From: JAZDLX01 sp964538455
Lineage (GTDB): Bacteria > Electryoneota > Electryoneia > Electryoneales > Electryoneaceae
Length of the DNA: 64,000 bases
Direction of reading: 5' to 3'
Assembly (NCBI GenBank): GCA_964538455.1
Contig: CAZIDZ010000001.1
Location: forward strand, 1-64,000
Shown here one piece after another: positions 33,999 to 41,294 of the stretch. Each line of letters opens with the position of its first letter. Positions within the stretch are counted from its first letter, which is position 1. The notes below the pieces were generated by a model. That model was not told the origin of the DNA, searched no databases, and saw nothing but the letters and a program-made list of their open reading frames with translations. Made by a program: the position numbers and the translations under genes.

Positions 33999-35906
33999 CT
34001 AGGCGGGTGGTTCAAGCCGGTCGCGGAGCAGCGAACCGGCCATGTTCATGAAATCGTCCTTGGTGATCATCCCCACAAGCCGGTCGTTCTTGACCACCGG
34101 GAGGCAGGAAACGTCCTTCTGGCGCATCAGAGCGATCGCGTCCAGCGACGAGGTGTCCGGCGCGACGACGATCGGGTCGGTGCTCATCGCGTCCCTTACG
34201 GCGTCCCCGTGTTCGCCGCCTCCCTGGATAAACCGTTTCAACAAGTGCTTGTAGGTGATGAGCCCGACGAGACGGTGTTCGTCGTCCTCGACGAGCACGT
34301 GGCGAACGCCCCTCCATGTCATCACGTTCGCAGCGAGTTCGAGCGGGTCGTCGGGATGAACGGTGTACAGCTCGCTGGTCATCAGTTGTTCGACGCGCAC
34401 GTAGTTGTTCCGCCACCCCCCCGCCTCACCGAGCTGAGCGAGTTCCCAAGTGTGCACCGGCAGCCCCGTCGCCTGGCGCGCGAAGGTGGCCGCGACGAGG
34501 GCGTGCACTTTCTCCCAGCGCGTCCCGTGCCCGGTCATTTCCGCAAAGGAGCGAAGCTGCCACGCCGCTCCCGTTTGGCCCGACTCGACACGCTCCTCGA
34601 TGACGCCGAGATACTTGTAGATATCCTCTTCGTCTATCTGACGGTCCCGCAGGCCCAGGTAGGACAGCGGCAGCAGATCCTGGAGGATCAGGTCGCGGGC
34701 GCTCTTGCGCTCGCCGCCCAGCCAGGTCATCTGCGCCTCAAGTCCGGTGATCGCAGCGTTCGCAAAATTGTCGCGGGCGTCCTCGAATTTCATCACCTCG
34801 CGAACATCCCCCACCTCCTCGGTCAGCCCCGCCATCAGGCCGAACCAGAAAGCGGCGTTGGCCACCTCGTCCATCGTCGTCGGCCCTGCGGGGAGAGCCC
34901 GGTTCTCGATCCGCAGCGTGGGACGGCCGTCGCTGATCCCGTATACGGCACGGTTCCAGCGATAGACGGTTCCAGTGTGCAGCCGTAGCGCCTCGAGCTG
35001 GGGCACCCGCCCAGCTTCCAGCGCCGCCGCCGGATCCTCAACGTTTTCGAGGGCGAAGAGGACTTTAAACCGCGCGATGTCCTCCTGGAACAGCTCGAGC
35101 ACGCTCTCGTCCACCCAGCGAGTGCCAAAGCTGACCCGCGGCTCCACCTGCCGCTCCACCGGGGCGTTGCGGGAGTCGAGGGACTGCTGAAAAAGCGCGA
35201 TCCGTGTTTCGTGCCAGAGGCGATGGCGTCCGAAGAAGGCGCTGTTTCCCGCAGCGGCGAGCACCGGGCCGAGGACGACCTGGGCGACGTTGTAGCGGAG
35301 GGCAAACTGATCCGGCGGTACCTGGAAATGAACCTGGAAGCTGGTGTTCGCCCCCTCGAGCATCAGGTTGGCCTGGGAGGTCACCAGCTCGTCCGTGCCG
35401 CGAATATGGAGCTCATAATCGCGTCCACGCTGCTGCGAGAGGACGTCGTTCAGCTTCTGGTAACGGGCCCGGGGCGTCATGTTTTCCATCGACAGGTCGG
35501 CTTTTCGAATCGACGGCAGGATGCCGAACATCCCGACCGAAATCCCGTGCCGTTGGGCCACGTCGCGGACGGCCGCCAGTTTTTCCTCCAGCGCCGCCTC
35601 AAGGTCACTCAGGCACTTGCCCTCAAAAAGGAGCGGACCGACGGGAAATTCCAAGTTGAACAGGGCCAGTTCGGGAGTGAATCCAATTGGCTCCAGTTCA
35701 TCGAGCATTTCCAGCGCGCGGGCGGCCGGGCGTAGGTCCGACCCGACAATGACCAGTTCCTGTTCGACCCCGATGCGGGAGATGTCCGCCCCGATGATTC
35801 CTTCGGAGAGCATCCGCTCCAGCGCGTGAAGGTCCTCGAGCAGGTAGCGTGTGAACTGGCGCAGTTTTTCGCCGTCCTGTGGAAGCTGATCGTTCTGTTT
35901 GCCCAT
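33999..35906 (-). CDS. GCS2-family carboxylate-amine ligase with CBS pair
   Basis: 635 residues, GGGGGAA eight bases before the ATG. Residues 30-480 are a glutamate-cysteine-ligase-2 fold (GVEQELVIVGSDLRP near 46, NLEFPVGPL, HIRGTDELVTSQANLM, then RIENRALPAGPT). Residues 505-557 and 571-621 are two CBS domains (VEQLMTSELYTVHPDDPLEL; VRDAMSTDPIVVAPDTSSLD), which normally sense adenosine nucleotides. The protein could form a gamma-glutamyl bond, perhaps in low-molecular-weight thiol synthesis, under nucleotide control; substrate unproven. Gene 30 bases downstream of a histidine kinase on the same strand. Confidence 0.87.
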   Translation of the reverse strand: MGKQNDQLPQDGEKLRQFTRYLLEDLHALERMLSEGIIGADISRIGVEQELVIVGSDLRPAARALEMLDELEPIGFTPELALFNLEFPVGPLLFEGKCLSDLEAALEEKLAAVRDVAQRHGISVGMFGILPSIRKADLSMENMTPRARYQKLNDVLSQQRGRDYELHIRGTDELVTSQANLMLEGANTSFQVHFQVPPDQFALRYNVAQVVLGPVLAAAGNSAFFGRHRLWHETRIALFQQSLDSRNAPVERQVEPRVSFGTRWVDESVLELFQEDIARFKVLFALENVEDPAAALEAGRVPQLEALRLHTGTVYRWNRAVYGISDGRPTLRIENRALPAGPTTMDEVANAAFWFGLMAGLTEEVGDVREVMKFEDARDNFANAAITGLEAQMTWLGGERKSARDLILQDLLPLSYLGLRDRQIDEEDIYKYLGVIEERVESGQTGAAWQLRSFAEMTGHGTRWEKVHALVAATFARQATGLPVHTWELAQLGEAGGWRNNYVRVEQLMTSELYTVHPDDPLELAANVMTWRGVRHVLVEDDEHRLVGLITYKHLLKRFIQGGGEHGDAVRDAMSTDPIVVAPDTSSLDAIALMRQKDVSCLPVVKNDRLVGMITKDDFMNMAGSLLRDRLEPPA

Positions 35907-35936
35907 GAAATTCCCCCGCTGATCCGCGCCTGCCGC

Positions 35937-36725
35937 TCAAACGGTCGGCAGGAGCTCACTGTAACGGCGGTCGATGTCCTTGTAGGGGATGGTGAGGGTC
36001 ACCGTGGTGCCCCGCTCCGGTGCACTGTCCAGGTCGATCGAAATCCCTTCGGGACGCAGCAGGTTCCAGACGTGGGTCAGCCCGAGACCGGTGGCGAGCG
36101 TGGCCGGAAATTTCCCGCCGTCCGTGGGGGTCTTGGTCGTAAAGAAGGGTTCAAATGCCCGCGCGCGGGTTTCTTCATCCATGCCGACGCCGGAGTCCTT
36201 GATCGAAAGCACCAGGTTATCGCCGGACGCCTCGAGGGAGATGGTCAGCTCTTTGGTTTCGGATTCCTCCATCGCCTCCACAGCGTTGGTGATAATATTG
36301 CTGATCGATTGAGAGAAGTCGCCGATTGTGCCGCGGAAGGAGGGGAGGTTTTGCGGCGGATCGAACTTCACCTCGATCATATGTTTAAAGCGCGGATCTC
36401 CTTTGTAGAATTCGATCTCCGTGGAGACCAGTTTGCCGAGGTCGATATTCGCAATCTTCCCCTTGTATTCGATCTCCGCCTTGTACAACATCAGGCGAAT
36501 CTCGTCCTGCATACGTCTGGCAAGCCCGGCGACACGCTCCAGTTCACCCTCGAGCTCCGGGTGTTTGAGCCGCAGCAGATCCAGGGTGCCAAGAATGCCG
36601 GTCAAGGGGCCGTACAGGTTGTGCGCAATCCCGGCTACGAGTAAGCCCAGTTTGGCCAATTTTTGCGGAGGTGGAATCTCGCTTCCGCCGCCCCGGTTTC
36701 CCGATTCCATCTGCCTTGCATCCAC
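35937..36725 (-). CDS. Cytoplasmic histidine kinase without sensor domain
   Basis: About 262 residues from a GTG at 36725 (AAAGGA upstream); other starts at 36767 or 36710 are possible. After a short Gly-rich leader comes the H-box GLLVAGIAHNLYGPLTGILG with the phosphoacceptor His, then the N-box SNIITNAVEAME, G1 DSGVGM, F-box AFEPFFTTK and G2 GLGLTHVWNLL. No PAS, GAF or membrane segment exists. The partner response regulator is not in the window. It is upstream of and probably cotranscribed with the GCS2-CBS gene, which may itself be the sensor or a target. ATG-proximal region reads divergent from hpt. Confidence 0.9.
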   Translation of the reverse strand: MDARQMESGNRGGGSEIPPPQKLAKLGLLVAGIAHNLYGPLTGILGTLDLLRLKHPELEGELERVAGLARRMQDEIRLMLYKAEIEYKGKIANIDLGKLVSTEIEFYKGDPRFKHMIEVKFDPPQNLPSFRGTIGDFSQSISNIITNAVEAMEESETKELTISLEASGDNLVLSIKDSGVGMDEETRARAFEPFFTTKTPTDGGKFPATLATGLGLTHVWNLLRPEGISIDLDSAPERGTTVTLTIPYKDIDRRYSELLPTV

Positions 36726-36799
36726 GGCTCGTTCCTTTGCTGCGATCCTTTGGCAATATGACCTCACCCGCGTGGAAGGGGCAAGCGTTTCGGGAAAGC

Positions 36800-36829
36800 T
36801 TGACCAGCGGCGTGTCCAGCCTGTAGGTT
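36800..36829 (+). promoter_or_regulatory. Possible hpt promoter
   Basis: TTGACC-N18-TAGGTT, 62 bases before the hpt ATG. The -10 is a poor match, so this is tentative. Confidence 0.3.
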
Positions 36830-36891
36830 TTACATGGCCGAGACGTATCCTAAATTCGCCAAATCGCGATTCACGTTACCGGGAGATATCC

Positions 36892-37440
36892 ATGCTCACG
36901 CCATCCACAACCCCGATGATCGCCGAAGACAAGATCCAAAAGCGGGTCGACGAGCTCGGCGCAGAAATTGCCAACACGTTCTGCACAGAAGGTCCAATTA
37001 CCGTAGTCGGGCTGCTCCGCGGGGCATTCGTATTCATGGCTGACCTGATCCGTGCGATCTCGCGCCACGGCGGGCGAGTGGCGGAACTGGATTTTCTGAA
37101 CGTCTCCAGCTACGATTCCAGCATGGAGTCCTCAAGGAATATCCGCATCAAACAGGACGTCCGCTTCGACATCGCCGGAAAACATGTCCTGATCGTAGAC
37201 GACATTCTGGACACCGGATTCACTCTGCAGCGTGTATCCGGGCTGCTGCGCGACCGCAAGCCTGCCGCACTAAAAACGGTGGTCCTGCTCGACAAACCGT
37301 CACGCCGCGAGGTGAACCTGGAAGCGGATTACGTGGGATTCAAGATCGAGAACAAATTCGTTGTCGGATACGGGCTCGACTACAATCACGAATACCGCGA
37401 TCTGCCGTACGTGGCGGCGGTTGAGGAGGATGGGAAGTAG
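36892..37440 (+). CDS. hpt: Hypoxanthine phosphoribosyltransferase
   Basis: 182 residues from ATG 36892 with GGGAG eight bases upstream. The PRPP-binding motif VLIVDDILDTGFTL is near residue 100, LLRGAFVFMADLIRAI near 42 gives the pyrophosphate loop, and FVVGYGLDYNHEYRDLPY near the end is diagnostic of Hpt. It converts hypoxanthine or guanine with PRPP into IMP or GMP (purine salvage). It converges on a purine 5'-nucleotidase gene, which does the reverse step. Confidence 0.96.
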   Translation: MLTPSTTPMIAEDKIQKRVDELGAEIANTFCTEGPITVVGLLRGAFVFMADLIRAISRHGGRVAELDFLNVSSYDSSMESSRNIRIKQDVRFDIAGKHVLIVDDILDTGFTLQRVSGLLRDRKPAALKTVVLLDKPSRREVNLEADYVGFKIENKFVVGYGLDYNHEYRDLPYVAAVEEDGK

Positions 37441-37443
37441 CGA

Positions 37444-37478
37444 GAGAAACCCGGCTGACGGAGCAGCCGGGCCACACC
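37444..37478. repeat. Constant-flank hairpin repeat, copy 12
   Basis: AGAGAAACCCGGCTG, loop ACGGAG, CAGCCGGGCCACACC. Nearly identical to copy 3. It lies between the stops of convergent genes and lacks the T tract of a terminator. Confidence 0.72.
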
Positions 37479-37493
37479 AACAGATTCGAGACA

Positions 37494-38930
37494 TCACCAC
37501 AGCGGGTCGTGCGGGAGCACGTGGCGCGGGCTGCGCAGATAGGCGAATGGGGTCAGTTTGAGGAAATTGGAAACCCGTGACATGTAGATGTCCGCGTAGT
37601 TTTCCACCTGCCGGGTGAAGTGGCTCTTGTCGTTCCCGGCCCGCATGATCAGGCCCCAGTGAGGATTCATCAGCTCCCCCGAGGCTCTCGCAAGCGCGCC
37701 GATTTGTTCGTCAATGGACGCGATCTCACCCCGCAACCGTTCCGCCTCGCCCTGCAACTCCTTGACGCTTCCCTTGGAAGACAGGTAGCCCCCCTTCAGC
37801 CGCTGAATCGCAAGGCGGGTTTGGTTCGCCTGGTATTCCAGCTGTTCCTTGCGCGACATCAGATTCGTCAATCGAACCTGTTCGTCCCGAAAACCCTCGA
37901 TCGCCTCCAGCTCGCCTTCGAGTTCGCGGAGGATCAACGCCGTTCGCCAGCGGAGAACAGCTTTTGACACGCGCACGTCGCTGAAGATGTGGTCGCCGAC
38001 GAAAAGGATCTCCTCCCCGGCGAAACCCCAGAGCTGTTCCACCATGCGTGCGTTCCCGCCGAGATACGCGCCGCCGGGTTTCAATTTTCCAACGACAGGC
38101 TTCAGCAGCCCCTCCTCGCTGACCACCTCGAAGGCGGGATTCGGGTCGGAGAAGAACGATGGTTTGCGCGAGCTGACAATCACCAGATCGAACAGGTCGC
38201 GCCAGGTCATGCCGTCGCGCAGGTAGGGATCAAACGCCGCCGCCATGATTTCACGGGTGTATTCCCAGTCGCTGTTGGTGATCAGCAACAGTTTCTTGCC
38301 TGCGTGTTTCTGGTCCAGCAGCGCATCGACACTCTCGGGATCATGGACGATGTAGTTGTCCGGGTGGGCGAGAATGTCAGCCTTCAGCGCCCCCTCGGTG
38401 TGAGCGCGGTCGAGAGTGTTGCGCACGATCCTCATCAGATCTTCGTACCCGATGGCGTCCCCGAGGTCGCCTTTGTCCAGCAGATCGACGGTCTGCGCGA
38501 ACATGAATCCCTCGGAGAGGCTGAACAGCGTGTTGAGGAAATACCAACGCGGCTCGGAGAGATCGACGATCGTCCTGCTGTAGGTGCTGCGAAGCTCGTC
38601 GAAGGGGAGCGCACGCGTGCCGTGGTAGGCCTGCTTGATGTAGCCGAAACGGTTGGCCTTGACCACATTGCCCAGCTCGGCGTCGAGAATCAACCCACGC
38701 ATGATGAACCCAGGATCGTAGGCAAGATCCGCCACCGGCCAGCCACGGTCGGCGAGCCCGCGGCGCAGATGTTCGTAGGCGCGCTGCTCCCAGGCGTCGT
38801 CCCGATAATGGATCAGCGTGTAATCCATGTCGTAGCCGATCGCCCGGATCGACCGCAGGTTGAGCGTGCGGTTGCAATAGATCCCCCGGCCGGGTGCGGG
38901 TGATGGGAATGTGATTGATGGCTCAGGCAT
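37494..38930 (-). CDS. HAD-IG family purine 5'-nucleotidase
   Basis: 478 residues from ATG 38930 (GGAG eight bases upstream). The HAD nucleophile motif GYDMDYTLIHY is near residue 37, LLLITNSDWEYT supplies motif II, and ILFVGDHIFSDV motif IV. Length and the C-terminal coiled-coil segment (about 350-420) match the cytosolic IMP/GMP-specific 5'-nucleotidase family (PF05761). It dephosphorylates purine monophosphates. Placed tail to tail with hpt, which makes the same nucleotides. Confidence 0.91.
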   Translation of the reverse strand: MPEPSITFPSPAPGRGIYCNRTLNLRSIRAIGYDMDYTLIHYRDDAWEQRAYEHLRRGLADRGWPVADLAYDPGFIMRGLILDAELGNVVKANRFGYIKQAYHGTRALPFDELRSTYSRTIVDLSEPRWYFLNTLFSLSEGFMFAQTVDLLDKGDLGDAIGYEDLMRIVRNTLDRAHTEGALKADILAHPDNYIVHDPESVDALLDQKHAGKKLLLITNSDWEYTREIMAAAFDPYLRDGMTWRDLFDLVIVSSRKPSFFSDPNPAFEVVSEEGLLKPVVGKLKPGGAYLGGNARMVEQLWGFAGEEILFVGDHIFSDVRVSKAVLRWRTALILRELEGELEAIEGFRDEQVRLTNLMSRKEQLEYQANQTRLAIQRLKGGYLSSKGSVKELQGEAERLRGEIASIDEQIGALARASGELMNPHWGLIMRAGNDKSHFTRQVENYADIYMSRVSNFLKLTPFAYLRSPRHVLPHDPLW

Positions 38931-39104
38931 GTCCTGTCTCCGTTGAATGACGAGCGGCCCGCTCGCTGCGGGCAAGATGGCTCCGGGGCTAGGGGCTGTC
39001 AAGTGGGACGCTTTTCCGCCCAGACATCCAGCGAAAGAAAACGCGGTAACATCAGGGTATGATTGCCTTCAAATGAGCGTTTTATTGCCGGGAGCACTTC
39101 ATTG

Positions 39105-39169
39105 TACCAGGTACAGTAAATTTTCATCGTTAACTACCTGTTAATAATTAGATAAAATTGCACCTGGTA
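39105..39169. repeat. Inverted repeat TACCAGGT / ACCTGGTA
   Basis: TACCAGGT (39105-39112) and AATTTT near 39120 pair with AAAATT near 39155 and ACCTGGTA (39162-39169), across an AT-rich centre. Confidence 0.6.
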
Positions 39170-39289
39170 TAATTGATTAAGGTTCAATGCCAGAACAGCG
39201 ACAGTTTTGAGATGGATTTTCCTTTGCTACCAACAAAAAACAGCAGCAGAAAACGAGATGAAAATAGACGGCTCATCGGATTCGTTTCA

Positions 39290-39385
39290 GTCATTCTGAA
39301 CGAAGTGAAAAATCTTTGTTTTTCAGTTGACTACATCGAGAACATAGATCCTTCTCGTCCCGACTGGTCGGGACGTCAAGATGAC
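39290..39385. repeat. GTCATTCTGAACGAAG...AAGATGAC element
   Basis: Ends GTCATTCTGAACGAAG and CGTCAAGATGAC are roughly complementary; the inside carries TCCCGA-ctgg-TCGGGA. I recall this element from intergenic DNA of many bacteria. Confidence 0.6.
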
Positions 39386-39482
39386 TTTCTAAACTAGTGT
39401 TTACCCTTGATTAATTGATAATGCAACTAAATCGATGGAGGCGAGAATACTTCGTAATTCCCGGAAAACATCAATGATGGCA

Positions 39483-39520
39483 ACAAAAAAGCCCTCCTGG
39501 CGAACGCAGGAGGGCTTCCC
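39483..39520 (-). terminator. Rho-independent terminator of the redox operon
   Basis: On the minus strand AAGCCCTCCTG, loop, CAGGAGGGCTT then TTTTGTTG. Strong stem just past the tlpA-like stop. Confidence 0.88.
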
Positions 39521-39535
39521 AGCTTTTCCGTTCGA

Positions 39536-40114
39536 TCAGCCATTCGGCAACAACGCCTTGATCTCCTGCTCGAACACATCCTTCTCGGCGAAACCTACGT
39601 GCATGCCGCGGGCCCGGCCGTTCGGATCGATGATAAAGGTGGTCGGGATCGATTGAATTCCGCCGTACAGACGGTTTACGTCCGGTGTGACGAATACGAC
39701 CGGATAGTTCATTTTCCATTCCTGGACGAATTCCTTGACCGCATCGGGGCCGTTGTTGCCGAAGGCCGCGCCGACGACGACGAGCCCCTGATCCTTGTAT
39801 TGATCGTAAAGTTCAATGAAGCTTGGAATTTCAGCCTTGCAGGGCGGGCACCAGGTATCCCAGAAATCGAGAATCACCACTTTCCCCCGGAGAGAGGAAA
39901 GCTTCAGCGTCTCGCCGTTCACCGTCTGCAACTCCCAGTCCGGCGCAGTAGGCGCCTTGTCGGCGGGGAGCAGTCCCAGTTTCGTGGCTTCGTCGTTCAC
40001 CGCCGCCTGGGAGTTCATGCTTTTCCCGGAACCGCCTCCGGACTGCGCTTCCCCTTTTGAACATCCACTCAGCGCCAGCGCAAAGGCGAGCGCCAGGATC
40101 GTGAGCACTCTCAT
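39536..40114 (-). CDS. TlpA/ResA-like thioredoxin lipoprotein
   Basis: 192 residues. Signal peptide with lipobox LALSGC (Cys18), so anchored in the envelope. Thioredoxin fold with WCPPC at 88-92 in FWDTWCPPCKAE and the cis-Pro loop SIPTTFIIDPNG. It would reduce or exchange disulfides in periplasmic proteins, as TlpA/ResA do in cytochrome maturation. Last gene of a five-gene minus-strand run (PDO, ECF sigma, Cys-rich protein, DUF6132, TlpA); it begins two bases after the previous stop and is followed by a terminator. Confidence 0.92.
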   Translation of the reverse strand: MRVLTILALAFALALSGCSKGEAQSGGGSGKSMNSQAAVNDEATKLGLLPADKAPTAPDWELQTVNGETLKLSSLRGKVVILDFWDTWCPPCKAEIPSFIELYDQYKDQGLVVVGAAFGNNGPDAVKEFVQEWKMNYPVVFVTPDVNRLYGGIQSIPTTFIIDPNGRARGMHVGFAEKDVFEQEIKALLPNG

Positions 40115-40115
40115 C

Positions 40116-40355
40116 TCAAGTCTCCAGCGTATCGTTTCGGGCCGCCGGTGTCCGGTCCCGCCCGGTTTTCCCTAGTCCCAACCCGAAGAGGAGCCAACCG
40201 AACAGGGCGCCCCATGCCGTGGGAAACAGCGGCTCAGAAGTGAGCGGACAGGTTCCCGAGGTGCAACCGATGAACTTGTAATAGAGAAAGCCGCCAGTCG
40301 CGCCGAGCAGGGCGCCGCTGATCTGCAGAACTCTATGTTTTGTTTTATTTTGCAT
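40116..40355 (-). CDS. Small membrane protein, DUF6132-like
   Basis: 79 residues from ATG 40355, which overlaps the preceding stop by 11 bases. Two membrane helices flank the loop GCTSGTCPLTSEP with Cys31 and Cys36; this G-C-x-S-G-x-C-P-L-T-S motif is what I associate with DUF6132 proteins. The two cysteines and the position between a Cys-rich sigma partner and a TlpA lipoprotein suggest a membrane thiol relay, but that is inference. Family name moderately sure. Confidence 0.78.
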   Translation of the reverse strand: MQNKTKHRVLQISGALLGATGGFLYYKFIGCTSGTCPLTSEPLFPTAWGALFGWLLFGLGLGKTGRDRTPAARNDTLET

Positions 40356-40632
40356 CGTCGCACTCTTTGCCTGGATCGGCCAGGTTGAGCACGGTCTTGA
40401 GGCGGTAGGAGACCTCATCCGGCACATCCACCCCCTCGCATTTCTGGTACACCTGAACCGTGCAGCTCAACGTGTTCAACTGTGCTTTCCAGGATGGATC
40501 ATTCTCGAGCTTGGCCAGCAGCTCGCGGCACTTTTTCTTTCCTTTTTCCCTACCCAAGTAGACTTCGAGAGCGTCGCAAAGCTGGTCCGGCGTCAGCAGC
40601 TTTTCATCAATCCGCGTGATCTTAGGCTCCAT
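40345..40632 (-). CDS. Cys-containing putative anti-sigma protein, 95 aa
   Basis: 95 residues; ATG 40632 lies inside the end of the sigma gene (11-base overlap) with GGGAGG upstream. Five cysteines: C19, C35, C57, C65, C91. The segment CRELLAKL...LNTLSCTVQVYQ and then VPDEVSYRLKTVLNL follows the pattern of zinc-finger anti-sigma (zf-HC2/ZAS) proteins after their HxxxCxxC motif, but that His-Cys motif itself is absent. No membrane helix. Its place directly after an ECF sigma gene is the standard position for the cognate anti-sigma factor. Function inferred from position and weak pattern. Confidence 0.7.
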   Translation of the reverse strand: MEPKITRIDEKLLTPDQLCDALEVYLGREKGKKKCRELLAKLENDPSWKAQLNTLSCTVQVYQKCEGVDVPDEVSYRLKTVLNLADPGKECDDAK

Positions 40633-41257
40633 GGGCCCTCCCGTCCACGAATTCGGCAAGCTGGCGGCGCAGCCGCAACCGTGCACGGTGCAAATCCGCT
40701 TTCACCGCCGCGACCGTCTTGCCCATCTGCTTGCCGATCTCCACCATGGACAGCCCTTCAAGATCCTTGAGCACGAACGCCGTACGCAGGGTTTCCGGCA
40801 GAGAAAGTATTGCTTTTTCCAACTTCTTCCGCAGCTCATCGTCGAGCGTCAACGTGAGCGGATCGCGATCCAACGATTGGGCGATTACTCCAAAATCCCC
40901 ATTCCCCTCTTCGCCAGCCGGTTCGTCCTCGATCGGCACAAACCATTTGCCCTTCTTCGAGCGCATCCGCATCAAAGCTTCATTGGTCGCGATGCGGTGG
41001 ATCCAGGTGCCGAGCTGACTGTCGGCGCGAAAATCCCCGAGTTTTTCAAAGACTTTCAGAAACGTGTCCTGGAGAACATTTTCCGCCTCGTCCGTGTTTC
41101 CAGTGAGGCGCAGCGCAAGGTTGTACACATTGCGCATGTGGCGCTCGACGATTTCGCTCCTTGCGGTATCATCTCCGCGCAACGCTCTCCGCACTAGCTC
41201 TGCGTCATCCCGCATCGCTCCGGCATCCGCGGCACCCGTGTTTTTCCTGTCATCCAT
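40622..41257 (-). CDS. ECF-subfamily RNA polymerase sigma factor
   Basis: About 211 residues from ATG 41257; a GTG seven codons earlier is possible and neither has a clear ribosome site. Region 2: ERHMRNVYNLALRLTGN, then ENVLQDTFLKVFEKL and SQLGTWIHRIATNEAL. Region 4 helix-turn-helix: LSMVEIGKQMGKTVAAVKADLHRAR. Region 3 is missing, as in ECF factors. It recruits polymerase to a specific regulon, probably including its own operon. Downstream overlap with a putative anti-sigma gene and the thioredoxin-fold genes at both ends of the operon point to a redox or envelope-thiol signal. Confidence 0.94.
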   Translation of the reverse strand: MDDRKNTGAADAGAMRDDAELVRRALRGDDTARSEIVERHMRNVYNLALRLTGNTDEAENVLQDTFLKVFEKLGDFRADSQLGTWIHRIATNEALMRMRSKKGKWFVPIEDEPAGEEGNGDFGVIAQSLDRDPLTLTLDDELRKKLEKAILSLPETLRTAFVLKDLEGLSMVEIGKQMGKTVAAVKADLHRARLRLRRQLAEFVDGRAHGA

Positions 41258-41294
41258 GGCGGACAAGATACGATCCACACCGTGGCCGAACAGG

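Larger units (their letters stand above)
38931..39535. other. AT-rich intergenic island with repeats, no gene
   Basis: 605 bases, much richer in A/T than the rest of the window between about 39080 and 39480. It contains the inverted repeat at 39105-39169 and the palindromic element at 39290-39385. Short open frames here are translations of repeat DNA. Could be a decayed mobile element. Confidence 0.55.

Noticed and set aside
36421..36891. Upstream in-frame extension of hpt
   Set aside because: Overlaps the histidine kinase on the other strand and lacks a ribosome site; Hpt homology begins after 36892.
37444..37478. Hairpin between hpt and the 5'-nucleotidase as a bidirectional terminator
   Set aside because: No T tract on either strand; it is a copy of the constant-flank repeat.
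39173..39397. Short plus-strand open frame containing VILNEVKNL
   Set aside because: It is the translation of the GTCATTCTGAACG intergenic element, with no ribosome site.
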